A DNA stretch of 64,000 bases. Source: Novosphingobium malaysiense (GTDB taxonomy: Bacteria; Pseudomonadota; Alphaproteobacteria; Sphingomonadales; Sphingomonadaceae). The notes below the pieces were generated by a model. That model was not told where the DNA came from. It was given only the letters and a program-made list of their open reading frames with translations, and did not search any database. The position numbers and the translations under genes were made by a program. Position 1 is the first letter of the stretch, and every line of letters starts with the position of its first letter. Of the stretch, positions 28,140 through 36,644 are shown one piece after another. Where the stretch lies: the NCBI RefSeq assembly GCF_000802225.1, contig NZ_JTDI01000003.1, forward strand, positions 1,240,001-1,304,000. Direction: 5' to 3'.

Positions 28140-28414
28140 CGCTTGCAATTTCCTCTCGATACTGCAGCCGCGGCGACCGCGCCCCGGCATATGCTCGTTT
28201 GCGGGTTTCCATGCCTCAGGCGACGGCCTTTTGCAAAGGACCCCCCACGCTCCGCAACTTGACTGGAGATGAAGCAGGCGACAGCCCAAGCCGTCAGGGG
28301 AAACCGGTTCTGCAGGGCCAGTCATTTGCCGAACCGGCCCCGCAAACTAATTTGCCAGACCTGAAATCGGCAAGGGGCCGCACCTGCGGCCTGCCGGGTA
28401 AGAGGAGAGGAAAC
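28140..28414. promoter_or_regulatory. Divergent control region between the two island operons
   Basis: No gene is seen in these 275 bases. They separate the ferredoxin-P450 operon (minus) and the amidohydrolase-Rieske operon (plus), so both promoters must lie here, allowing joint regulation. An inverted pair CCGGTT … AACCGG occurs about 28.3 kb with a wide spacer, and the plus-strand start is set by AGAGGAGAGG just before the GTG at 28415. No adjacent regulator gene points to the operator. Confidence 0.45.
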
Positions 28415-29701
28415 GTGGGACGGACCCTGATCCAGAACGCCACGATATTCACGGCCACCGGTGCGGACGCTTTCAAGGGCGATCTCGTGATCGAAGGCAA
28501 CCGCATCGTTTCGGTCGGTTCCGGCACGAACGCGCAAGCGGACGACGAGATCATCGATGCCGCCGGCATGTTCTGCATGCCCGGCATGACCGAGGGACAT
28601 GCTCACCTTTCCTTCGAGAATGTCTGCGCGACCGAGAATCTCATCACGCCGAGTCCGGAGACGCAGGCCTTCACCACTGCGCGCGGGGCCAAGGCCCTGC
28701 TCGAAGCGGGGTTCACCAGTGCCTACGGGGCATCCGAAGCCAAGCTCAAGCTGGCCGTCGCCGTGCGCGAGGAAGTCAACGCCGGTCGGCTTCCCGGCCC
28801 GCGCATCCGGGCCGGCGGCCTCGAGATCAGCGTTACCGGCGCGATGGGCGATGAGAGCACCGCCCACAACCCGCGCATCGGCCCCTCGACCATCGTCGAT
28901 GGCGTCGAGGAAATGCGCAAGGCGGTGCGCATGCATTGCCGCGAGGGTGTCGACAACGTGAAGCTCGATGTCTCGGGCGACCCGTTCTATCCGAACACCC
29001 CCGGCCACACGACGCCGATGACGTTCGACGAAATCCGCGTCGCCGCCGAAACCGCCCATGCCTATGGCCGCAAGATCAACGCCCACACGCGTTCGATCGA
29101 CGGCACCAAGTACTGCGTGCGCGCCGGCGTCGACGGGCTGTTCCACACCGAATATTCGGACGAGGAACTGCTCGACATGATGGAAGAGGCGAAGGACCGC
29201 ATCTTCGTCGTGCCCACCGTCGGTCTCTTCGCACAGATCATGGCCGGCGAGGCGAGCGGTCACGGGCTTTCTCCCGAAGTCGGCGGATACATGAACATCC
29301 CCGACCTGCTCGAGAACTCGATCAAGACTCATACCGAACTGCGCAAGCGCGGCATCCGCCACCTGATCGGCGGCGACTACGGCTTCGGCTGGAGCCCCCA
29401 GGGCACCCAGGGCCGCGACTTGAAGTTCTTCGTGGACTTCTACGGCTATTCGCCGGCCGACGCGCTGATCTGCGCCACGGCCAATGGCGGTCTGGCGATG
29501 GGGTACAACGGCGAACTCGGCACGCTCGAGGCCGGCAAGCTTGCCGACCTCATTCTTGTCGATGGCGATCCGCTGGCCGACATCTCGGTCCTTTCCGGCC
29601 CGGAGAAGGTCGCGCTCGTGATGAAGGACGGCGCCATTCAGAAGGTCGCCCCGGCCCTTGCCACCAAACAACACTCGCCCGCTCTGGAAGCGGCGGAATA
29701 A
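28415..29701 (+). CDS. Metal-dependent amidohydrolase (imidazolonepropionase/prolidase-like)
   Basis: 428 aa using the GTG at 28415, selected for its strong AGAGGAGAGG site and because the protein then begins GRTLIQNATIF, the small beta-sandwich expected. Metal ligands: HAH in MTEGHAHLSF (about 62-64), a later His in KINAHTRS and an Asp in LIGGDYGFG. C-terminal sandwich LADLILVDGDPLADIS is typical. It is the first gene of the long plus-strand operon. The family hydrolyses cyclic amides, amides or C-N bonds, and some members are lactonases; which bond it cuts here is unknown. Confidence 0.88.
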   Translation: MGRTLIQNATIFTATGADAFKGDLVIEGNRIVSVGSGTNAQADDEIIDAAGMFCMPGMTEGHAHLSFENVCATENLITPSPETQAFTTARGAKALLEAGFTSAYGASEAKLKLAVAVREEVNAGRLPGPRIRAGGLEISVTGAMGDESTAHNPRIGPSTIVDGVEEMRKAVRMHCREGVDNVKLDVSGDPFYPNTPGHTTPMTFDEIRVAAETAHAYGRKINAHTRSIDGTKYCVRAGVDGLFHTEYSDEELLDMMEEAKDRIFVVPTVGLFAQIMAGEASGHGLSPEVGGYMNIPDLLENSIKTHTELRKRGIRHLIGGDYGFGWSPQGTQGRDLKFFVDFYGYSPADALICATANGGLAMGYNGELGTLEAGKLADLILVDGDPLADISVLSGPEKVALVMKDGAIQKVAPALATKQHSPALEAAE

Positions 29702-29724
29702 GCACCCAGCAGGAGTTGCAGAAG

Positions 29725-31155
29725 ATGAATGTCGAAACCGGCATGTTGAAGCCCGGCGAAGCGCGGCATCCGGCCGAGTCCACGCAGGAAATCATTGCGC
29801 AGGACAACGTGAAGGCCCCTGAGTGGGCCGCCAGCGAGCACTACGAATACCTCGGTAGCGAGGACATCTCCAAGGATCGCTACATCGATCCCGAATTCGC
29901 CAAGGGCGAGTTCGAGAAGATGTGGACGCGCACCTGGCAGATGGCCTGCCGCGAGGACCACATTCCCGAGACCGGCGACTACTACGTCTACGACATCGGG
30001 CAGTATTCGTTCATCGTCACGCGCTGCGAGGACGGCGAGATTCGCGCGCACTTCAATGCGTGTCTGCACCGCGGGACCAAGCTCAAGCCCTCGGGCACGG
30101 CGGGCTTCGCCAACGACCTGAAGTGTCCGTTCCACGGCTGGACCTGGAACCTCGACGGGTCGATGAAGGAACTGCCCGAAAAGTGGGACTTCGCGCACAC
30201 GGAAAAGCGCAACATGTGCCTGCCCGAAGCGCGCGTGGAACGTCTGGGCGGCTTCGTGTGGGTCAACATGGACCCCGACGCGCCGAGCCTGGAAGACTAT
30301 TTCGGCCCCGAAGCCATGGCGCACTTCAACGCCTGGAAGCTGGAAAACCGCTACATCTACCTGCATGTCCAGAAGAGCTATCCGGCCAACTGGAAGTTGA
30401 CGATGGAAGCCTTCATGGAGGCCTATCACGTTGGCGACACCCACCCGCAGGTCCAGCCCGCCAACGGCGACGTCAATTCGCAGTACGACGTCTACGGCGA
30501 TCACGTGAACCGGTTCATCTCGACGCTCGGCGTCGTCAGCCCCAAGCTGCGCGACAAATACTCCGAGGCCGACATCATCGAGAACTTCACGCTGGGCGAC
30601 AGCTCCTCGCTGGGCGGCACCAAGCCGGAGTTCAAGGAAGGCGACCGCGCGCGGCAGATCATGGCCGACATGTTCCGCCAGATGTTCGAGACGGCGACCA
30701 ACACCGATCTCAGCCACGTGTCCGACACCGAACTGCTCGACACCTACAGCTACACGTTCTTCCCGAACCTGTTCCTGTTCCCGGGCATTTCGCTGCCGAT
30801 GATCTACCGCTTCCGCCCGGACCCCAAGGATCACCGCCGCACGGTCTACGAAGTGATGTTCATGCGGCCCAAGCCGAAGGACGGCAGCTACGTGGAGACG
30901 GCCGAGGTGCAGATCCTGGAAGACCACCAGTCTTTCGCGGAAGCCGAGGGCATGGATCCCGGCTTCGGCAAGATTCTCGATCAGGATACGGACAACCTCT
31001 ACGCGCAGCAGGAAGGCTTGGAAGCCAGTGCCAAGGAAGGCTTGACCCTGGCCGACTATCAGGAAATCCGCATCCGTCACTTCGAGAACACCATCGACAA
31101 ATACATGGCGATGGAACCCAAGCGGCCGAACATGAAAGCTCTGCAGCGCACGTGA
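29725..31155 (+). CDS. Rieske non-heme iron oxygenase, large subunit
   Basis: 476 aa, ATG at 29725. Rieske cluster ligands C-x-H (ACLHRG, about 112-114) and C-x-x-H (CPFHGW, about 133-136). The mononuclear iron site is seen in NWKLTMEAFMEAYHVGDTHP (about 220-239) with its two histidines. Downstream aromatic-rich FFPNLFLFPGI is common in the family. No separate small subunit or reductase gene is adjacent. It lies 23 bp after the amidohydrolase and overlaps the next SDR start (GTGA). Oxygenation site and substrate are not predictable; mono- or dioxygenation and O-demethylation are all possible. Confidence 0.92.
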   Translation: MNVETGMLKPGEARHPAESTQEIIAQDNVKAPEWAASEHYEYLGSEDISKDRYIDPEFAKGEFEKMWTRTWQMACREDHIPETGDYYVYDIGQYSFIVTRCEDGEIRAHFNACLHRGTKLKPSGTAGFANDLKCPFHGWTWNLDGSMKELPEKWDFAHTEKRNMCLPEARVERLGGFVWVNMDPDAPSLEDYFGPEAMAHFNAWKLENRYIYLHVQKSYPANWKLTMEAFMEAYHVGDTHPQVQPANGDVNSQYDVYGDHVNRFISTLGVVSPKLRDKYSEADIIENFTLGDSSSLGGTKPEFKEGDRARQIMADMFRQMFETATNTDLSHVSDTELLDTYSYTFFPNLFLFPGISLPMIYRFRPDPKDHRRTVYEVMFMRPKPKDGSYVETAEVQILEDHQSFAEAEGMDPGFGKILDQDTDNLYAQQEGLEASAKEGLTLADYQEIRIRHFENTIDKYMAMEPKRPNMKALQRT

Positions 31156-31916
31156 CGTTTTCGCTAAAGGGTAGAACAGTACTGGTCGCCGGTGCCTCTT
31201 CGGGCATCGGCGCCGGCTTTTCTCGGGCCATCGCAAAAGCCGGAGGGCGCGTCGTCCTCGGGGCGCGGAGGCTTGAACGCACGCAGGCGCTTGCCTCCGA
31301 AATCGAAAGTGAAGGCGGCGAAGCTCTCGGCGTGTCGCTCGACGTGACCGACGAGGCTTCGGTGATCGCGGCATTCGATGCGGCAGAGGCGCGCTTCGGA
31401 CCGGTGCACGGCGTCGTTGCCAATGCCGGTATCGGCACGGGCGGCCACGCGACCGACGTCGCCGCCGAGGGCGTGTCGGGCGTGCTCGACACCAACCTGC
31501 TCGGCAGCTATCTGGTCTCGCGCGAATGCGCCAAACGCCTGATCGCCTCCGGCAGTCGCGAGCGCGGCGACGGGCGCGTCGTGCTGATCGGCTCGATTAC
31601 CGCACAGCAGAACGGCACCGGTGATGCCATGTACGCGGCAACCAAGGCTGGCCTTGCCCATCTCGGCCGCCAGCTTGCACGCGAGTGGATACGCCAGGGC
31701 ATCAACGTCAATACGTTGCAGCCGGGCTGGATTCCCACCGAGATCAACGCGGATTGGTTCGCCAGCGAGCGCGGCCAGCAGGATATCCAGCGCCTGCACC
31801 GTCGCCGCCTGCTTGACTCGGATTCGCTGGACGCCATGCTGCTCTACCTGCTTTCCGATGCCTCGAAACAAGTGACGGGCTCGACCTTTACCATCGACGA
31901 CGGACAATCGCTGTGA
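31152..31916 (+). CDS. Short-chain dehydrogenase/reductase
   Basis: 254 aa from a GTG overlapping the Rieske stop by four bases. Cofactor motif AGASSGIG (the usual first Thr is Ala), GARRLE after beta-2 with an Arg pair that suggests NADP, NAG in VVANAGIG, catalytic Ser in VLIGSITAQ and YAATK (about 155-159). C-terminus FTIDDGQSL. Tight coupling on both sides (next start also overlaps by four bases) puts it in the same translational unit as the Rieske oxygenase and CoA-transferases. Confidence 0.9.
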   Translation: MTFSLKGRTVLVAGASSGIGAGFSRAIAKAGGRVVLGARRLERTQALASEIESEGGEALGVSLDVTDEASVIAAFDAAEARFGPVHGVVANAGIGTGGHATDVAAEGVSGVLDTNLLGSYLVSRECAKRLIASGSRERGDGRVVLIGSITAQQNGTGDAMYAATKAGLAHLGRQLAREWIRQGINVNTLQPGWIPTEINADWFASERGQQDIQRLHRRRLLDSDSLDAMLLYLLSDASKQVTGSTFTIDDGQSL

Positions 31917-33076
31917 CGCAGACACCGGGCGCCCTTGCAGGCCTGACCATCATCGAAATCGCAGAGCGGGTGAGCGGCGAATATACCGCGAAGCTGCTGG
32001 CCGACCTTGGCGCCGAAGTCATCAAGGTCGAACGGCCCGGCGGTGCGCCCACGCGCGCCATGGGACCGTTCAAGGGCGGCGAGAGCGCGTTGTTCGCCTA
32101 TCTCAACACCAACAAGAAGTCGGTCGTGCTCGATCTCGACCAGCCCGAAGACCGCGCCACGCTCGACCGGCTGCTTTCGCGGGCCCATGCCCTGATCGAC
32201 GACCATGATGAGGCATGGTGCGAAAACCACGGCCTCTCGCAAGCTGCCGTGGCAGAGGCTCACCCTGCTCTCGTTCACACCGTTGTTACCCCTTTCGGTC
32301 AGGGCGCGCCGGCGGAGTGGCAGAAGAGTCGCCCGATCAACGTCATCAACGCCGGCGGCTGGGCATACCACAGCCCCAGCGAAACCCCGCCGGACAAGCC
32401 ACCGCTGAAAGGCGCCGGCCGTTTCCTGTCGGACTACGAAGCCGGCATCGATGCGGCGATGTGCACGATGGCCTCGCTGCTGCGCCTGCGCCGCACCGGA
32501 GAAGGACAGTTCGTCGACATTTCCGAGGTAGAGGTCCAGATCAACCGCATCGACTGCGTACTCGACCGCATGCTGGCCGGCGATGTCGACCCGAGCGCCG
32601 AGCGCACGGCCTACGACATGGGCGGCCCGGGCACTTCCTTCGCCTGCGCAGATGGCCATGTTTTTCTGTTCATGACCACCCGCCAGCATTGGAAGGCGCT
32701 GTGCGAACTTATGGACAATCCGGTATGGACCCAAGAGTTTCGCGAGGACTGGCTGGAGTTCGACTGCACCGCTCCCAACGTCGCGAAATTCCGCGAGAAC
32801 TTCGAGGGCTGGATTGCCCTGCAGCAGAAGCTGCCGATCACCGAGGCCGCGCAGAAGGCAGGCGTCGCCATGGTCCCGGTCAACACCGCTGCCGACCTGC
32901 CCAAGCACGAACAGTTCATCCACCGAGAATTCTTCCAGAAGGCCGAACACCCTGCCTTCGGCGAAGTCGCCTATCCCGGCGCCTGCTATCGCATGAGCGC
33001 CACGCCCGTTCAGGTGCGCACCCCCGCACCGACGCTGGGCGCGGATCAGGAGGAGACCGTCAATGCAGCTTCCTGA
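31913..33076 (+). CDS. CaiB/BaiF family CoA-transferase, atypical active site
   Basis: 387 aa, GTG at 31913. Class III fold features: LADLGAEVIKVERPGG (about 31-46), SVVLDLDQPEDRATLD, TVVTPFGQ and RRTGEGQFVDISEVE (about 197-211). The catalytic aspartate that forms the acyl/CoA intermediate, usually in a YD or TD motif shortly before GG/SG, is not seen: the equivalent stretch reads SRPINVINAGGW. The gene overlaps the next CoA-transferase by 14 bp, implying a stoichiometric pair. Alternatives are a racemase-like or non-catalytic subunit. Alignment was made by eye. Confidence 0.85.
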   Translation: MTQTPGALAGLTIIEIAERVSGEYTAKLLADLGAEVIKVERPGGAPTRAMGPFKGGESALFAYLNTNKKSVVLDLDQPEDRATLDRLLSRAHALIDDHDEAWCENHGLSQAAVAEAHPALVHTVVTPFGQGAPAEWQKSRPINVINAGGWAYHSPSETPPDKPPLKGAGRFLSDYEAGIDAAMCTMASLLRLRRTGEGQFVDISEVEVQINRIDCVLDRMLAGDVDPSAERTAYDMGGPGTSFACADGHVFLFMTTRQHWKALCELMDNPVWTQEFREDWLEFDCTAPNVAKFRENFEGWIALQQKLPITEAAQKAGVAMVPVNTAADLPKHEQFIHREFFQKAEHPAFGEVAYPGACYRMSATPVQVRTPAPTLGADQEETVNAAS

Positions 33077-34286
33077 GCACTGGAACCGTGATCGCGGCGG
33101 CCCGCTCAAGGGCATCCGCGTCGTCGAGCTGACCAAGGTCTGGGCGGGGCCTTATGCGGGCAAGATGCTCGCCCATCTCGGCGCCGAGGTCATCAAGATC
33201 GAGTCGATGAGCAACCTCGACGAAATGCGTGCCTATGGCGGGGTGGACATCAACTCCGCACCCTATTTCCTGTCGATCAATCAGGAGATCCTCTCGGTTC
33301 AGGTCAACATGAAGACCGACGAGGGGCTGGATCTGGTCAAGCGGATGATCGGTGAGGCCGACATTCTGATCGACAACATCCGCCCCGGCGCGATGGAACG
33401 CTCGGGCCTCGACTACGAGAACCTCAAAAAGATCAAGCCGGACCTGATCCAGTGTTCGATCAAGATGTGGGGCACCGACGGACCACTCGGCTATCAGACC
33501 GGCTATGCCCCCTGCTTCGCCGCGCTTTCGGGCCTGACCGCGCTCGTCGGCCATGAGGGCGAGACGCCCAAGGGCATGAACATCCGCTACGGCGATTCGA
33601 CTGCCGGTGCCTGCGCTGCACTGGCCTGCATTGCCGCTCTGCATCACCGCGAAAGCACCGGCGAAGGCCAGTTCATCGACCTCTCCGCGGTCGAGACCAT
33701 GACCAGCCTCGTGGGCGACAGCCTGTTCGCCTGGTCGGTCACGGGCGACGTCCCCGAGTCGGACGGCAACTTCCATCCGGAGATGTGTCCGCATGGTGCC
33801 TACCCCTGCCAGGGCACCGACTGGGCAAGTATCGCGGTAGCGAACGAGGAGGAATGGCAGGCGCTGTGCAAAGTGCTGGAGGCCCCTGCCCTCGCCACCG
33901 ATCCGCGCTTCGTCTCGCTTTCGGACCGGCTGGCGAACCGCCATGCGCTCGACGCGGAGATCGGCGCACTGACCCGCTCCCATGATGCCGGATATCTCGC
34001 CGAAAAGCTCAGGAATGCGGGGGTTCCCGCCTTCAAGTCGATGAGCTCGATCGACCTGTGCACCGATGGCTTCCTGTGGGCCCGCGAGGCCTATCGCATG
34101 GTCACGGACAACAAGGCTGGCACCCGTCCGATCATCGGCCCCTCGTGGCGCATGGAACCCGATCCGCCGGTCGTCGAACGCGGCGCCCCGCTCCTCGGCG
34201 AGCACAACGCCTACGTCTACCGCGAGCTTCTGGGCTTGCAGGAAGATGAAATGGACGATCTGATTGCACGCAAGGTGATCGACTGA
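33063..34286 (+). CDS. CaiB/BaiF family CoA-transferase, second of overlapping pair
   Basis: 407 aa, ATG at 33063 following AGGAGGAG inside the 3' end of the preceding gene. Family features: GIRVVELTKVWAGPYAGKML, HLGAEVIKIES, ILIDNIRPGAMERSGLDYE, IQCSIKMWGTDGPLG and RESTGEGQFIDLSAVE. The residue matching the catalytic Asp appears to be Ala (TGYAPCFAALSG against the usual YD…SG), so both members of this pair lack it by my reading. Such overlapping pairs in other bacteria form heteromeric transferases (as BbsEF does), but there one subunit keeps the Asp. Confidence 0.85.
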   Translation: MQLPEHWNRDRGGPLKGIRVVELTKVWAGPYAGKMLAHLGAEVIKIESMSNLDEMRAYGGVDINSAPYFLSINQEILSVQVNMKTDEGLDLVKRMIGEADILIDNIRPGAMERSGLDYENLKKIKPDLIQCSIKMWGTDGPLGYQTGYAPCFAALSGLTALVGHEGETPKGMNIRYGDSTAGACAALACIAALHHRESTGEGQFIDLSAVETMTSLVGDSLFAWSVTGDVPESDGNFHPEMCPHGAYPCQGTDWASIAVANEEEWQALCKVLEAPALATDPRFVSLSDRLANRHALDAEIGALTRSHDAGYLAEKLRNAGVPAFKSMSSIDLCTDGFLWAREAYRMVTDNKAGTRPIIGPSWRMEPDPPVVERGAPLLGEHNAYVYRELLGLQEDEMDDLIARKVID

Positions 34287-34326
34287 GGAAGAACGCTCCG
34301 CTCGATCACGACGAGGGGAGAGATTG

Positions 34327-35247
34327 ATGAAGCTCGGTTTCGCGATGCCGCACATGCTGCGGCTCAAGGCCATGATGCAGCCCTGGGAAGCACAGGTTAC
34401 CGGTGCCGACCAGACGAAGCTGGCCAAGTGGGCGGAAAAGCTCGGCTACGAGATGATCGCCATTCCCGAGCATCACATCATTCCGCGCAAGCACGTGGAA
34501 CTGTCGGGCGCGTTCTACTTCAACGCTTACACCGCCATGGCCTATATGGCCGGTGCGACCGAGAACATCCGCGTCAATTCGTGCATCGCGATCCTGCCGG
34601 CGCAGAACCCGATCGTCACTGCCAAGGCGCTCTCGACCATGGACTGGCTCTCGTCCGGTCGCGTGACGATCACCTTTGCCGTCGGCTGGCTTGAGGAGGA
34701 GTTCGCGCTACTCGGCGTGCCGTTCAAGGAACGCGGCGCCATGGCCGAGGAATACATCCAGGCCATCATCGAACTGTGGACCGAGGACGAGCCCGAGTTC
34801 GAGGGCAAATACGTCTCGTTCAAGGATGTCGCCTTCGAACCCAAGCCGGTGCAGAAACCGCACCTGCCGGTGTGGTTCGGCGGCGACGCCGCGCCCGTGC
34901 TCAAGCGCATCGCCCGCTACGCGCAGGGCTGGTGGCCGTTTCTGACCAAGCCGGAAGACATTCCGGCCAAGATCGACTTCATCAAATCACAGCCCGACTA
35001 CAACGGCCAGCTTGCCGATGTGTATTACGGCATGTCCACCAGCCGCGTGGGCAAGGGCCACAAGGTGGTCGACGATCCCAACGCCCGCGCCGGTCAGTCC
35101 AAGCAGCAGATCCTCGACCGGCTGGGCGAGATCAAGGATCTCGGCGTCACGTGGAGTTCCGTACCGATCCCCGCTGTCGACTCGATCCAGGGATACTACG
35201 ACTATACCCAGTGGGTGGCCGAAGAGATCATGCCGGCAATACGATAG
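34327..35247 (+). CDS. Luciferase-like (LLM) flavin-dependent oxidoreductase
   Basis: 306-aa TIM-barrel of the bacterial luciferase superfamily. ATG at 34327, after GGGGAGAGATT. Family stretches: YEMIAIPEHHIIP (about 40-52), AGATENIRVNSCIAILPAQNP (about 75-95), TFAVGWLEEEFALLGVPFKERG and LPVWFGGDAAPVLKRIARYAQGWWPF. Sphingomonads generally lack F420-based catabolism, so FMN is the likelier cofactor, but sequence does not settle this. Within the operon it might act as a monooxygenase or a dehydrogenase of a ring ketone or an enoyl intermediate. Confidence 0.85.
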   Translation: MKLGFAMPHMLRLKAMMQPWEAQVTGADQTKLAKWAEKLGYEMIAIPEHHIIPRKHVELSGAFYFNAYTAMAYMAGATENIRVNSCIAILPAQNPIVTAKALSTMDWLSSGRVTITFAVGWLEEEFALLGVPFKERGAMAEEYIQAIIELWTEDEPEFEGKYVSFKDVAFEPKPVQKPHLPVWFGGDAAPVLKRIARYAQGWWPFLTKPEDIPAKIDFIKSQPDYNGQLADVYYGMSTSRVGKGHKVVDDPNARAGQSKQQILDRLGEIKDLGVTWSSVPIPAVDSIQGYYDYTQWVAEEIMPAIR

Positions 35248-35277
35248 ACCGGCACAGCAAGACATCGGGAGAGAGAC

Positions 35278-36009
35278 ATGGCGACTTTCGTTCTGGTCCA
35301 CGGCGGAATGCATGGCGGATGGTGCTACACGCGGCTCGCGGCCGTCCTGCGCAAGGCCGGGCACGAAGTGCACTGCCCCACCCTCAGCGGCCTGGGCGAA
35401 CGGCGCCACCTGCTGCACGAAGGCATCGATCTCGACACGCATATCGAGGACATCGCCAGCTACCTGTTTCACGAGGACCTGCACGACGTCTATCTGGCCG
35501 GGCATTCCTATGGCGGGATGGTGATCACGGGTGTGGCGGACAAGGCGCTAGACCGCGTGGGACACCTCGTCTTCCTCGACGCCTCACACCCCAAGGACGG
35601 AGAGTCCCTCGTCGATGTCGCGCCCGGCATGATGGAGATGGCCGCGGGGTTCATGCGGACCGAGAACGGCGTCGAGGTCGTGGAACTGCCCGACCCGGTC
35701 GCCATCGAAGCATTCGGCCTGCCTGATCCCGCAGACTACGCCTGGGCGAAACCGCGCCTCGCCCCGCAGCCGTGGAAGTGCTTCACGCAAAAACTGCGGC
35801 TCGAACGCGAGGCCGAAATGCGCCGCATTCCCCGCACGAGCATCAACTGCACCCCGACCCTTTCCGTGCGGCCCGACGGCCTGCAGCATCGCTGCTTCGA
35901 GGCCGACTTCGTATTCGAAGTCGACACCGGCCATGACCTCATGCTGACCGAACCGCAGCGCGTTGCCGAAATGCTGATCGATGTCGTAGGCCGCAGTCAG
36001 CCGAACTAG
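35278..36009 (+). CDS. Alpha/beta hydrolase, methyl-esterase-like
   Basis: 243 aa. Nucleophile elbow GHSYGGMV (Ser about residue 81), oxyanion HGGMHGGWCY (about 9-18) and catalytic His in DTGHDLMLTEP (about 221-231). The N-terminal pattern and overall size match the EstC/plant methylesterase-hydroxynitrile lyase branch. It follows the LLM gene by 30 bp and is the last gene before a 202-bp gap, in which I see no gene. It could cleave an ester or lactone produced by the flavin enzyme; this is inference. Confidence 0.88.
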   Translation: MATFVLVHGGMHGGWCYTRLAAVLRKAGHEVHCPTLSGLGERRHLLHEGIDLDTHIEDIASYLFHEDLHDVYLAGHSYGGMVITGVADKALDRVGHLVFLDASHPKDGESLVDVAPGMMEMAAGFMRTENGVEVVELPDPVAIEAFGLPDPADYAWAKPRLAPQPWKCFTQKLRLEREAEMRRIPRTSINCTPTLSVRPDGLQHRCFEADFVFEVDTGHDLMLTEPQRVAEMLIDVVGRSQPN

Positions 36010-36211
36010 GGTCAGGCCCTGGATAGCGCCCCCGCATTGCCCGGACCGCAGGCACGATCAATCATCGGATCCCACTTGACCTTTTCTATCGCTGGCCGGA
36101 CTGTCGCCGCCAACGGGAGGGCAGGATCGGCAGGCTTGAAGGACAGATAAGTCCAAGGCTTACCGGGCATCCTCTACCGCCCGCGGCGCAAGAATTGACC
36201 CGGAGCATGCG

Positions 36212-36643
36212 ATGTCGAATCCCCCACGCCCCAAGCCCAGACTGGACCAGGAAAACACGCCTTTCTGGACCGGCGGCGCGGAAGGCAAGCTCAACATCAT
36301 CAAGTGCGGCGATTGCGGCCAGTACACGCACCCGCCAAAGGTGCTGTGCCGCCATTGCCAGTCGGAAAACATCGCTCCCGAAGCAGTGGCCGGGACGGGC
36401 GTGGTCGATACCTTCACCATCAATTACCAGCCCTGGGCCAAGGGTCTCGAAGTCCCCTACGTGATCGCCCGGGTGGCGCTCGATGGCGTACCGGGCGTCT
36501 ACCTGACCACCAATATCGTCAACTGTCCGGTAGATGCGGTGGATTTCGGTGATCGCGTTTGCGTCACCTTCGAGGAACAGGACGGCATCTTCTACCCCCT
36601 CTTCGAAAAGCAGAAACAGAACCAGGCCGAGGGAGCGAACTGA
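36212..36643 (+). CDS. DUF35 / zinc-ribbon OB-fold acyl-CoA-associated protein
   Basis: 143 aa. N-terminal zinc ribbon with two CxxC pairs (CGDCGQYTHPP and CRHCQSE, about 32-50) followed by an OB fold (about 60-135, VDTFTINYQPWAKGLEVPYV … VYLTTNI). It begins 203 bp after the esterase and is directly followed, one base apart, by a thiolase-like gene. DUF35 proteins pair with thiolases or thiolase-like aldolases, including the steroid side-chain complex Ltp2-ChsH2, and help bind acyl-CoA. Catalytic role is not expected. Confidence 0.92.
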   Translation: MSNPPRPKPRLDQENTPFWTGGAEGKLNIIKCGDCGQYTHPPKVLCRHCQSENIAPEAVAGTGVVDTFTINYQPWAKGLEVPYVIARVALDGVPGVYLTTNIVNCPVDAVDFGDRVCVTFEEQDGIFYPLFEKQKQNQAEGAN

Positions 36644-36644
36644 G

